DNA from: Tolypeutes matacus
Taxonomy: Eukaryota > Chordata > Mammalia > Cingulata > Chlamyphoridae
Direction of reading: 5' to 3'
Length of the DNA stretch: 64,000 nt
NCBI GenBank assembly: GCA_026826555.1
Contig: JAKSZT010053764.1
Location: forward strand, 37,863,520-37,927,519
Of this stretch, positions 22,701-33,885 are shown in pieces (position 1 is the first letter of the stretch; every line of letters starts with the position of its first letter). The translations under genes and the position numbers were made by a program. The notes beneath the pieces were generated by a model that was not told the DNA's origin, searched no databases, and saw nothing but the letters and a program-made list of their open reading frames with translations.

Positions 22701-23497
22701 AGTTCAAGGATTGCAGTAACAGGGTGAGTGCCAAATCAAGAAAAAGATCACTTAAAAGCGGTAAGATCTCATAGCGCCCTGGCTGGTACTTCTCTCAACA
22801 CCTCACTGGCTAGGCATGAAGCCAGCCTGTGCTCCCACTGCAGATCCCTGGTCCTAGTTCCAGAGGAACAGAATAACCCTTGTGTACATACTCTGAGTAT
22901 TTATGTTTGGCTCAATCTGTCTGGTGGTGGCCTGATGAATTTGCTGTTCCAGAACTTGCCTTGCATGTAGAAGGTGGTCCACCAAGCTCTCTTACAGAAT
23001 TCTGTGGAAGAGCAGTCAAATTGTGCTGCTTCGGGAAAGGGATTGTTGGCTGTGGGATATATAGTGCAGTGCCCGCAACTACGAGGAAACATTCCTAGGG
23101 AAGACAGGGTATTTGTACCCATGTAAAAGGAATTCCTAGAAGGGAGCGGATGTAGCTCAAGTGGTTGAGCACCTGCTTCCCATGTATAAGGTGTTGGGTT
23201 TGATCCCCGATACCTCCTAAAAACAAACAAACAAAAAAACCAACTCTCATTGGGGAACAGTTGTAGTACAGTGATTGAGCACCAGCTTCCCATGCTCAAT
23301 CCCTGGTACCTCCTAAAAAAAAAAATAAGGAATTTCTAGGGCCACAGATGCACGCCCAAGGCAAGAGGCATACTCAGAAAGGATCACAGTGGCTCCAGGC
23401 TTTGGTCTGGAGCTGTTCTCTAAACTCATATGGATGGGCCCTGAAAGAAAGCATTCCCATAGGTCAAACTGTAAATACTGGGAAAGGTGTTTTCTTT

Positions 23498-23534
<37 letters not shown>

Positions 23535-26500
23535 GTGTTGTTAGCTCCTGGCATCCCAGGAAAGCTCTATCCTAACATTAGCTGGATACAACCTTAAGGA
23601 ACAGATGCCTCAGTTCAACAAAATTCAACAATAACACATTAACATATCAAAATTTCCAGGTTTCAACAAAAGGTTAAAAAACATACAAAGAACCAGGAAG
23701 AGATGGCCCAGGCAAAGGAGAAGATTAAGCATTAGAAACCAACAATGAGGAGGATCAGACCAAGGACTTAAAAAAAAAAAAAAAGTTCCTAAATATGGTC
23801 AAATAACTAATAGAAAACATGGGCAAAGAACTAAAGGAAATCAGGAAAATTATAGGTGAATAAAAATAGAATATCAATAAAGAGATGGAAATTATAAAAA
23901 AGGAACCAAACAGAGCTGAAGACCACAGTAGCAGAAACCTAAAATTCCTATGACAGTTTGAAGTTCTTTTATGAGTACCAAAAAGAAAAGATCGTTTTTG
24001 AACTAATCCATTCCTGTGAGTGTAAGATCCTTTTGACTGGACTAGGTCAGTGAGATGTGACTCTGGTTGAGTCTCCACCTTCTTATTAGAGCTCACATAA
24101 ATGGAGATACAAAGAGAGAGACACACATACAGAAAAAGGAAGCTCTGCCATATTTGATCCTGCAATGTGAGAGAAAGGACTACAGGTTCACCCACGGCTG
24201 AGCTCAAGGAGAGAAGCCCCAAAAGGCTCAAGGAGCTGAGGCCCAGGGAGTCATAACTTATTTGCCACAGCTGGGTTCAAGGAGAAAGTAGAGAGAGGCC
24301 AGAAGACCCACCATCTTGCCTGACCCTAGGATCAATAGTAGTTAACTTTGATGAGAAAACATCTCTGATGGTGCTTTGATCTGGACATTTCATGGCCTTG
24401 GAACTGTAAGCTTCTACCCCTAATAAATTTCCCATTATAAAATCCAAGCCATTTCTGGTACTTTGCATCAGCAGCCCTGTGACAAATTTAGACAATTCCC
24501 TAGAGGCCCAATTAAAAAATAAGAAAAAGACTTGAATAGTCACTCTCCAAAGATATACAAATGGCCAGAAAGCACATGAAAAGATGCTCAACATCATCAG
24601 CCGTGCAGCAAATGCAAATCAAAACCACAATGAGATACCATTTCACACCCATTAGAATGGCTGCTATTAAAGAAAAAAAAAAAAGGAAAATAAGTGTTGA
24701 AGAGGATGTGGAAAAATAGGACACTTATTCATTGCTGGTAGCAATGTAAAATGGCACAGCCACTGTGGATGACAGTGTGGCAGTTCCTCAGAAAGCTAAG
24801 TATAGAACTACTATATGAACCAGCAATCCCATTACAAGATATATACCCAAAAGACTTGAAAGTAGGGCTTGAATAGATATTTGCATACCTGTGTTCATAC
24901 CAGCATTATTCACAACTGTCAAAAGATGGCGGCAACCAAAGGGTCCGTCAACTAATGAATGGTTAAATAAAATGTATATACATACAATGGAATATTATTC
25001 AGCCATAAAAAGAAATGAAATCCTGATTCATGCAACAACATGGATGAACCTTGATGACATCATGTTGAGTGAAATAAGCCAGACACAAAAGAACAAATGT
25101 TGCATTATCTCACTGATTTGAAACAATCAGAATAAGCAAACTCAAAGTCAGAATCTAGAATATGGGTTACCAGGGGACAGGGTGGGGATAGGCAATGGGA
25201 AGTCAAGGCTTAAAATGTACAGGGTTTCTATGTGAAATGATGGAAATGTTTTGGTAATGGATGGTGGTGATGGTACCACAACATTGTAAATGCAATTAAC
25301 AGCGCTGAAATATATATTTGAATATGATTAAAAGGGGAAATATTAGATTGTATATATGGTAACAATAAAATTAAAAAATATATATATGGAGGGAAGCGGC
25401 TGTGGCTCAATCAGTGGGGCTCCCGTTTGCCATGTGGGAGGCCCCGGGTTCGGTTCCCGGGGCCTCCTGGTGGGGGCGGGCCCGCCTGCGCGGCGTGGTT
25501 GGCTGACCCAGCGAGCACGGGCAGCAGGGGGGGATAAATGAATAAATAAATTAAAATATATATATATGGAATCACACTAAACAAACAGTGAAACCTAAGT
25601 TAAATCATGGACTTTAATGTGCCATCATCAATTGTAATAAATTTTCCACAACAATGCAAGGTTGTTGTTGGTGGGGTGATATACGGGAATCCTGTATTTT
25701 ATGCGTGATTGTTTTGTAACCCCACAACTTCTCCAATTAAAAAAAAAAAAGTTCCCTAGAGGAGTTCAACAGCAATTTGGTCTTGTGCTATGAGGGCAAA
25801 GGAGGCCTGAGAAGTCTAAAGGAAGTGTCCTTATGTCCGTCCTTCTGCACTGGACAGCCCTGTTTCTTCTGACAAACCTTCAGATTTCGCAGTCACTCGT
25901 TTCTGCCCTCCTACTAAAAACTAACCACAGGGAGAGAATTTAAACTTGTGACTATGTCTTATAGTTACTGGTGTCATCTGTCTCTGGATATATTGGCATT
26001 GTCTAATGTTTGTAAAAATGTGAAACACCCTTATTGTTCATGCTCTCCAAGTTCCATAAACTGGAGTTTTTCAGCTTTAAAAAAAAAAAAAAAACAGCAA
26101 ATTGGAGCTGGCAGAAGAAAGAATCAGTGAACCTGAAGATAAAACAAGTGAAACCATCCAGTCTGAGGAGAAGAAGGAATGAAGAAAAGTAAACAAAGCT
26201 TGAAGAACCATCAAATGTACCAATATACACATTGAAGGCAAGAAGTCAGTGGGAAGACATAATTAAAGTGCTGAAAGCAAACAACTGCCAATCAGGAATT
26301 TTATATCCAAGCAAAACTGTCTTTCAAAAATGAGGCAGGTGGGAGTGGATGTAGCTCAAGTGGTTGAGTGCCTGCTTCCCATGTACAAGGTCCCAGGTTC
26401 GATCCCTGGTACCTCCTAAAAACAAAAAAACAAAAAACTCAGGGGAGCCAGTGTAGCTCAGTGGTTGAGCATCAGCCTCCCACATATGAAGTCCCAGGTT

Positions 26501-27517
26501 AAATCCCCAGCCCCAGTAACCCCCCCCCCCAAAAAAAAAAAGTCAATAAGACATTCCCAGATAAATAAAAACTGAGGGACTTCATCACTACTAAACCAGT
26601 CCTTCAAGAAATGCAAAAGGAAGTTCTGCAGACTGAAAAGGAAGGTCACTAGACAAGTGACTGAAGCCACTTGAAGAAAAAAGATCTCCAATAAAGATAA
26701 TGATGTGGGCAAATATAAATATCAGTACTATTGTATTTTCATTTGTAATTCTACTTTTTACTTCCTACAAGATCTAAAAGGCAAATGCATAAAATGTAAT
26801 GATAAATCAATGGTTTTGGACTCATAATGTATAAATATGTAATTTGTGACAAGAACTACAAAAGAGGGAGAACAGAGGGGTATAAAACATAGTTTTATTG
26901 AAGTTGTTAATTTGGTATCAAAGCAAATGAGGTTGTTATGGATTTAGGATGTTAAATTTAAGATCCACAGTAACTAAAAAGAAAATATCAGAGAATATGC
27001 AAACTCACAAAGACAGAAAGTGGAGTATACAAGCTATCAGGGCTGAGAGGCAGGGGCAATGGGAAGTTAATGCAAAATGAGGATAGGGTTTCTGTTGGGG
27101 ATGAAGGGAAAGTTATAGTAATGGATGGTGGTACTGCAACACTGTAACTGTGATTAATCCCACTGAATGGTATAATTGGGAGGGGTTGAGATGGGAAGAT
27201 TTTGTATATATGTTTCTACAACAAAAGGAAAGAAGGATGGAATGGAGGGAGGGAGGAAGGATGGACCCAGAGATAATGACAATCATATGCAATACATGAT
27301 CCTGGATGGGATATAAGACTGGAGGACAAATGTTTTCAAAGGCATTACTGGGCTATAAGAAAAAACTGGAATATAGAATGCAAGCGTCTATCAATGTTAA
27401 ATTTCTTGAACTTGATGACTGCACTTAACGTGATTACATAAATTAATATCCATGTCTGTAGGAAACGTACATGGAGTTATCAAGAAGTATGATGTGTGCT
27501 ATTTTCCAACTCAGAAA

Positions 27518-27585
<68 letters not shown>

Positions 27586-30500
27586 AAGAATGATATAAAT
27601 GATACAGCAAATGTGGCAAATTGTTAAAATTGGTGGACTGGGTATCTGGTGAGGGTAGGGGTATGCTGGAATTCTCTGTATGAGATTCATATTGATTTTG
27701 GAACTGTCATGTAAGTCTAGAATTATTTCAAAATAAAAAGTCAAAAAGTCAAAAAAAAAAAAAAAAAAAAGAAAGAAAGAGAATGCTTAGAGATAGGAAT
27801 GAGCAGTATATACATGACCTGGAAAAAAAGACCAGCTGAATATGGCTGTGTAAAGCTGTAACAGCTAAATGCTGTCCTTTTCAAAGATATCCAACAATTA
27901 ATGACCCAGGAAGTGAGCATTACTACATAAAATAACATGCTGTTTCTCAAATGAGGAAACAGGGACAAACTGAATTGCCTGAGGTGACATAAATACCTGG
28001 TAGAACCAACCATAAGAATAACAGTACCTTTCTATTCTGTGTTATTTTGATGTTCAGGGATTTATATCTATTTCACAAAAGAAAACTATTCAATCATAAA
28101 AGCCACTTTCTTGTAAAAATAAAGAAAAAAGTAGCAGAAAATACCATGCTGAATTGAAAAGTGTCACATGTAAGAAAAATCATACAATTATTTCTCTATT
28201 TTTTTTTTTTTAAAGATTTTATTTATTTATTCATTTATCCCCCCCTTGCTGCTTGTGCTCGCTGGGTCAGCTAACCACGCCATGCGGGCGGGCTTGCCTT
28301 CCCCAGGAGGGCCCGGGAACCAGGCCCGGGGCCTCCCATATGGTAAACAGGAGCCCTACTGATTGAGCCACAGCCGCTTCCCTTCTCTAATGTTTAAAAA
28401 ACAAAAGGCTAATTTTCACACAATCTTACTGCAACCCAATTTACCTATAGTCACATATTATAATAAGGCTCCCACTCTTGAGAATCAATGATCTAATCCA
28501 ATAATGGTGAATAAGAAAATTAAGAGAGTGAGTGACTTGTGCCTGATATAAACCAGTGGCAGATCTTGAAGCCGCCTAACTCCAAATCTAGTACATATTA
28601 CCCATATCTCAGCCCACCCTTTACATCACAATGCAGTGTGCTCTTCAGCTTAGTACTCTTCAAATAAAAACTTTATGAACTGGGACAGTGTTTGCACACC
28701 TTCACGTAACATAAATTTAGACCTCATTTTATTATTAGGCGCTGAAATTATAAATGTCTAAATAGCACATATCTGTATTTCATAATATCTGCATTCCACA
28801 GTTAAACAACAAAAAAGCAATTTTCCCATACTTTAATTGCTCTTGCATTTTTCTTTAAATATACTTTCAACAACAAATAGTAAAAGCAAAGGGGACTGTT
28901 AACAAAACTAAATGGAGACTCAACAGATCATGGTATAACAAAGAATTAATTAAGGTTGCAAACCTTTGAGAAGCTTCTTCAGCAGTTTATCAGAGTATTT
29001 CAGAGCCCCAAGATAAACAAGAACCTGAGGTAATCTATAGTCAGCAAACATGGTGATACTGGAGATGTCCTTAAAGCAGCCATCACCTTTTCCTTCTAAT
29101 ACACTCCACGTATCTGCCACAAGGATTTGGGCCCGTTTATAAAAAGAAATCCTCTTCCCCTAATGAATGAAGATAATATAAATGTTACCTGGATATCCGA
29201 AAGCTTGATGTATGATATATTAAAAAAAGGCACACATAGAGGACTTTTTTTTCAAGGGCATAATAATCTTTCTTACTTAGAAAAATTTATAATCTTTTAC
29301 AGGGTAAAAATTTATAATCTTTTACAGGGGGGAAAAAGGTCTAGAAGCATTAAATTATATCACTCCAAATTTATTTCCTATTTTTTCAAGGCACATAAAA
29401 TACAGTTTATGTAATTAGGATACTATTTTGTGTTTCTTTTTCAATGGCATTAATTCATATACATATTTCTATGTCACCATAAGCCAACTGGTCTTTTGTT
29501 TGTTTGTTTGTGGTACTGGGGCCAGGGACTGAACCTAGGACCTTGTATGTGGGAAGCCGGCACTCAACCACTGAGCTGCATAGGCTCCCCTGGGTTGGCT
29601 TTTGGTTTGTTTGCTTGTTGTTTTTCTGTTTTCAGGAGGCAACTGGACCAAACCCAGGACCTCCCATATGGGAAGCAGGCACTTGACCACTTGAGCAAAA
29701 TCTGTTCCCTGGACTATTTATTATTAACACCTAGATATCACTTTTGAAAGTTTCTTAAATTATATATCTATAAATACTTTCTGATTACAACAGAAAGTCA
29801 CATTAATTGCATAAAATACAGAAGAGTATAAAGAAGAAAATAATCTACTCTCATTTCTGAAGATAACCACATTAATTCTTAACTGTTTCCTTTCAGATAA
29901 CAGGATTAAATTAAATTTAAGCCAGACAAATGATAAACAACCAAAATAAATCAAGTCTACCAGTTTTAGAAATGTCAAAGTTAATATGTAAGTCCAAGAC
30001 AAACCAAACAACTGTATTTATACATGAAAGAAACAAATTTAACCAAGCATTGTAAGATAATGGGTTATAGTTTAATTCAAGAATATTCTGAAAAACTACA
30101 AATGATGATCAGTACAGACTATGAAAAAAACATGACAGATAAGTACAACCTATTCCTAGTCCAAACACCAATGGTAATTATCTCAAGTCATCTTTGTATA
30201 ACTGCTTATCTACTAAACAGAAATAATTGATATTACTGGCTCCCAAAATATATCCTGACCACCTTGGAGAATGTTTTAATGAATGACATGAATAACTAAA
30301 TAAAAAGTGAAGTTAAATTCCTCAAGCAAAGACTCCATCTAGATAGGAGTTCTATAAGACAGTAACATAGATTCCTTTATTTATAAAGAAAACATCAATG
30401 ATATTCTGTCTTAATGAGAAATAATCTAACATTGATTAACCTTGTACATCTATTGAAACAGATCTGGATCTGCTTTTACCAAGTAAATTTTCTAAGGCCA

Positions 30501-33500
30501 TCATTAAGAAATTCAGATCTTGCTTCCCAGGCCAAAAACACATGCTCATTTTTCAACATGGTATGAAGTCTGTAAATTAAAATTAGTGCTGGAGGAACAA
30601 ATCACCATTGAAAAGCATCCCTAACATAATGCCATGAACCTATATACTCAAACTGATCCAAATATGACAACCTGGCAATAGTTTTTCTATATAAACTGAA
30701 CTTTGTATGCTAACCAGCTTTCTAGTTTAAGTCCAGTTAATAAAACAGCAACACATAAAACTAAATTTACAAAATACAGCTGAGTATCAAATGCAATTAA
30801 TACACTATAAAGTTTACTACAACAAATAGAAGCTACATTTGCTATATTTAACAAGATTCATAGAGCAAAATGGAAAAACCTAGGGACCAAAGTTATATAA
30901 CAAAATCAGTGCTCAATCTAAAAAATTGTAAAGATTAGATTATAATACAACTTAAAAAGACAAAAAGAACAAAAAATAAGATTCAAGTGAGGAATCTAAA
31001 AATAAATTCAAATTATCGATAAAACATTTTCTTAATAATCAAATCATTTTCTTTAGTAATCAAACTATAGGTCTCTAAACTATTAATGGATATCACTAAA
31101 AATACTAGTAAATCCCAAAATATTTATTCTCTATGAATTCTATAATTTGCTTTATGAATACATTTTCAAAATTGTACCTTTGTAAAAATAATTATCAATG
31201 AAAAACTCCATGACCATGAATTTTCTTCAACAAATTCTTAACATGAACAAATTTAACATGAATAGAAAGTTCAAAAATTACTAATATTTAAGAGTAAAAA
31301 AAAAATGTGACCTAATGGAAGAGTAAATGTTACGTAATGGAATATCATTAGATACGCATATTTATCAGATGTCAGAGTAAACATGATTGCCTAAGAAAGC
31401 AGATTCATTCATTAGGACTTTTACTTAGTTACTGCATATTCTAAATCAGAGTCACCTGAAAAGCATTGAAAAATAAAAAAAAATTTTTTCACTTTTACCT
31501 ATTGATCAGAATCTTTTGAGTGTGGGGCTTAGAAATAAAACTGAATTTTAAGCATTCTAAGTGATTACGGGGCACAGCCAGATTTGGAAACCACTGGTCT
31601 AAATGCATAAATTAAAATTTTCTAACTCCATTCATTTGTTCTGATTTCTAAAAATGAATGATAATCTGAGTAAATATATAAATATTAAAAACAAATAACT
31701 GCTTTTGCGCAATGGAAGCAAAGATGAGAAACAGAACCCTGATGGCATTTGAGTCCCTGGTCCTGGAGGTTCTTGAAGCAGTTGTATCCCTGTCCCCAAT
31801 ACCCATCTAAAAATTTCACTTTGTGCTTAAGCTTTTTTCTAAATGTGTATCTGTCACTTGCAACTAAAAGAATCTTAACTAACTTACATAACTAGGTTTC
31901 TCACTGACAAAACAGAGAATCGAAAGGCTAGCTGTTTCTGAGTAAATGTCCTTAGATAAACTAACCTCTCAGACTTTGGTCCTGGTATGCAAAAAGCAAA
32001 CAATAATACTCCCAGTCCTTAGGCCTTTCAGAGCTGTTTTATGGCTCAAAGGAAAATGTGTGAACACCCTGTAAATCATAAACAGTGCTTTGAACAATAT
32101 TATTGCCAATTTTAGTTGTTGAATTGTAATTACAGAAGGATAGTTTTAAATTTTCCAATTTGTTATATGTATTCATTAATTTATTCAGGTTTCTGTTATG
32201 TGATTCCTCTGAATTTGCTTCCAATTCTGTGTCACAGTTAAAATACACAGTGATAGAAAGTATTCCTAAAAGAATTTTACAAAAACAAAATCCAGGTGCA
32301 CACTGGGAGAATAAAAATGTTTTGTATCATAAAGCAAATATTGTTAAAGCATATTGTGTAAGATAAGGAAAACAAACATGTACATTAGAACTTGGCAAAA
32401 AATTTTTTTTTACTAGAGACTAGAAATTTAGCATATATACTGATTTTCATCTAATGAAGTAAAATTTTTACTGTACTAAAAGAACCTCATTATCACCAGT
32501 GACATCATATGGAGGATCCAGTGTTTTTCAGGTTTGAAACATTAAGTACAAAGAAAAAGGGACAAAAGTCAAGAATAAAGGAAGTATACTAACTAGACAA
32601 AAGATGTCTTCGAAATACTGCTTACTTTTGTTACTTTATTCTTCTTTGTCCACAGGGAACACACTTCAAATTTTAAGTTTTTATTCTCAAAAGGAGTTCT
32701 GTAAGTAGGAGAGTTAACTCTGAGAGAATAATTAATAATTCTAAAATTCCCAATATAAGCAATTCACCTCAAACTGAGTCACATCTCTGTAAGAAGGAAA
32801 GCTTTCAACTATCAGGTGCAGTAATTTCTGTGCACTTTTTTCACTTTTTCGGACACAATTAAGAAAAGAGCCTTCAAAGTTTTCAAGCAGAATTTTCCCG
32901 GTTTCATTGAGAATCTGATGCCTCTCTTCTATCAAAGGCATAGGAATTTCTGTGTCGGAACGGAGTACATGCCGAACCTGTTCCAGGGTCACTGTGGCAT
33001 AATATGAGGCACTAGTTATAGGTATCCCTTCAGGGAGAAAAAAAAAAAAAAAAAAATCAGAGGAATAATGTCACACTTTTATCTTCATTAGACTCTCGTT
33101 TTTACACCGTACAATTAATATGAAACCAAATATATTACAGGAATGCGCCAAATATGAGTAATAATAAATCAGAAGCAGAACCTTTTCTATTTACATGTCT
33201 GTACTTAGTAGTCATCATTTCTCTAACAAATGCAATATTACATCAGATGCATTTTCATTGAGTAAAATGTTCTATAATACCTGTTCCTTTGTTCTTCAGG
33301 TGTCACCAAAGTGACATTCTTTAGAAATCTGCCTTTTATGCTTATGCTGTAATAACGGTAAACATTAAGATCATTTCCTACTGAATAAGGATTCAATGTC
33401 AGCCCCTTCTCATAGAGCGGCAGGTAACGAAGTTCAGGCTCGCCGTATTAAAAAGTGATTCCATCTCCCAACCCACTCCTTGGAACCCGGGATAAACTTA

Positions 33501-33885
33501 AACCTCAAAGGCCTCAAAGGTCTGACCGAGAGAGGCGGCACCAACCTTCGTCGAGGGCTCTGTTGATTGCAGCGCACAGGGACCAGTACCCACTGTACAT
33601 TTTCCCTCTGTACCCCACCAGACACTTGTGCTCGTCGTGCTCCGACCAAAAGGAGAAATTGAGCGTGTCTGCCACGAACACCCAGTTGACCGCGGCCTCG
33701 TCGGCCGCTCTGGGATTCAATTCGTGAAGGTCCTTCCAGCCCCCCACGCGCAGCTCTGGCCCCGAGGCCTTTGCGAGCAGCAGCAACTCGGCTACTCTCT
33801 GCACGCCTCCGCCGTCGATGAACACATCCTGACTGTTTTCTGCAATGAATTTTGCAGAGTCCCTGGGAGTCAGGAGTCTGTCCAT
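19800..33885 (-). CDS. QNG1: Queuosine 5'-phosphate N-glycosylase (C9orf64/QNG1), 342 aa in four exons
   Basis: Four minus-strand exons, 33885-33546, 33027-32768, 29159-28964 and 20032-19800, join in phase (GT/AG at every junction) to 1,029 nt, that is 342 aa plus TGA. Human is 341 aa as I recall; the extra residue is a fourth leucine in [10 protein letters not shown]. The protein starts [20 protein letters not shown] and ends [13 protein letters not shown], and it belongs to the Q_salvage (DUF2419) family. The enzyme releases queuine from queuosine 5'-phosphate so that the base can be reused for tRNA modification. The start has a strong context (A at -3, G at +4) and lies in a CpG island. 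Intron 3 (20033-28963) is almost entirely transposons. No stop or frameshift was seen, so the gene looks functional. Confidence 0.96.
20225..20325 (+). mobile_element. L2-type 3' end relic
   Basis: GTTCCACAAGGGAAGGGATG ... CTGGACC ... CCAATAAATATTTGTTAAAT is the characteristic LINE2-like tail. Confidence 0.6.
21345..21790 (+). mobile_element. Old LTR-like repeat
   Basis: The pattern AGGATGGCCCCCATAGACCA ... GACTTGC-like CACTTGCTTCTAACAAAGTG ... AGATTAGGTTACAAAAGATT ... ACTGTGAGATAATAAAAATT resembles an old mammalian ERVL/MaLR-type LTR. Ends and duplication are not clear. Confidence 0.5.
23140..23326 (+). mobile_element. Dimeric tRNA SINE with CCAACTCTCATT linker
   Basis: The first unit (GATGTAGCTCAAGTGGTTGA, B box GGTTTGATCCCCG) is joined by AAACAAACAAAAAAACCAAC and TCTCATTGGGGA to a second unit that has lost part of its B box. 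The 13-bp duplication is AAGGAATT(C/T)CTAG (23127-23139 and 23327-23339). Confidence 0.9.
23949..24494 (+). mobile_element. LTR, MaLR-like, inserted in L1
   Basis: It starts TATGACAGTTTGAAG and ends CAAATTTAGACA, bounded by the 5-bp duplication ATTCC (23944-23948 and 24495-24499). The 5' end aligns with the LTR at 39744 (TTTG..ATGA.T.CCAAAAA), and the 3' ends share CCATTTCTGG followed by GCAT.AGCA, so both belong to one family. A polyadenylation-like CCTAATAAATTTCCC lies near 24420. No internal retroviral genes are attached. Confidence 0.8.
24507..25750 (+). mobile_element. 5'-truncated L1 inserted into the older L1
   Basis: It begins abruptly with CCCAATTAAAAAATAAG, runs through the L1 3' end (CACAATGAGATACCATTTCA, AATGGAATATTATTCAGCCA) and ends in poly(A) at 25739-25750. 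The 11-bp duplication TTCCCTAGAGG (24496-24506 and 25752-25762) defines it exactly. It is interrupted by the SINE at 25391. Confidence 0.88.
25391..25553 (+). mobile_element. Young DAS-type tRNA SINE
   Basis: A nearly consensus copy with B box GGTTCGGTTCCCG, CGGCGTGGTTGGCTGACCC and a GGGGGGATAAATGAATAAAT tail. It is unusually GC-rich and little diverged. The flanking AATATATATATGGA is duplicated. Confidence 0.93.
25776..26094 (+). pseudogene. Retrocopy of an unidentified transcript
   Basis: A unique 300-bp stretch ends in AGTTTTTCAGCTTT followed by a poly(A) of about 16. It splits L1 ORF1 sequence, with the duplication CAGCAATTTGG before it (25770-25780) and CAGCAAATTGG after it (26095-26105). 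This is the structure of an L1-mediated retrocopy of a polyadenylated RNA 3' end. It has no long open frame and I do not recognise the parent gene. Confidence 0.65.
26341..26541 (+). mobile_element. Dimeric tRNA SINE
   Basis: The first unit is GGATGTAGCTCAAGTGGTTG with B box GGTTCGATCCCTG. An A-rich linker containing AACTCAGGGGAGCC joins a second unit (GTGTAGCTCAGTGGTTGAG, B box GGTTAAATCCCC) that ends in poly(C) and poly(A). It lies inside L1 ORF1. Confidence 0.88.
27260..27770 (+). mobile_element. Old poly(A)-ended repeat with an (AT)n(AG)n core
   Basis: The stretch from GACCCAGAGATAATGAC to TTTCAAAATAAAAAGTC resembles a diverged mammalian repeat that typically contains an AT/GA microsatellite in its 3' part. 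Family not assigned. Confidence 0.4.
27513..27592. repeat. Microsatellite poly(A)-(AT)n-(AG)n
   Basis: About 20 A residues run directly into (AT)10 and then (AG)14 with an AAAGAAAG end. It is a perfect compound microsatellite and probably length-variable. Confidence 0.95.
28200..28381 (-). mobile_element. DAS-type tRNA SINE
   Basis: A full minus-strand copy with reversed head GAGCCACAGCCGCTTCCC and tail ATAAATGAATAAATAAATA. The short flanking repeat is TTCTCTA. It lies in QNG1 intron 3 in the sense orientation. Confidence 0.93.
29281..29330 (+). repeat. 25-bp tandem duplication
   Basis: Two copies of AAAAATTTATAATCTTTTAC followed by AGGG(T/G) lie back to back (29281-29305, 29306-29330) with 24 of 25 bases identical, 120 bp upstream of QNG1 exon 3. 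It looks like a recent slippage or duplication event. Confidence 0.92.
29494..29710 (-). mobile_element. Dimeric tRNA SINE with linker, reverse
   Basis: Two reversed units (B boxes GACTGAACCTAGGACC near 29527 and CCAAACCCAGGACC near 29648) are joined by CCCCTGGGTTGGCTTTTGGT, a variant of the CCAACTC linker of the other dimers. Confidence 0.86.
29720..32740 (-). other. QNG1 intron 2, unique AT-rich sequence with relics
   Basis: Mostly AT-rich without coding signal. A MER5-like relic is at 31430-31605 and an old LTR-end-like segment at about 31730-31880. Nothing else could be supported. Confidence 0.5.
31430..31605. mobile_element. MER5-like hAT relic
   Basis: TAAATCAGAGTCACCTGAAA at the left and TTTGGAAACCACTGGTCT at the right, with GATCAGAATCTTTTGAGTGT in the middle, match the MER5 layout. 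Confidence 0.55.

Larger units (their letters stand above)
22640..27240 (+). mobile_element. Second L1, internally deleted and repeatedly invaded
   Basis: An L1M-like element is readable in pieces: a 5' region (22.64-23.6 kb), ORF1 (23.64-23.95, 25.76-25.78 and 26.10-26.34 kb), the ORF1 end with inter-ORF spacer (26.54-27.0 kb) and a 3' end (27.0-27.24 kb). Nearly all of ORF2 is missing between 27.00 and 27.02 kb. Inserted into it are a SINE dimer (23140), an LTR (23949), a younger 5'-truncated L1 (24507), an unidentified retrocopy (25776) and another SINE dimer (26341). Confidence 0.72.

Noticed and set aside
24891..25121. A frame reading like [20 protein letters not shown]
   Set aside because: This is the C-terminal end of L1 ORF2, already covered by the L1 annotation.
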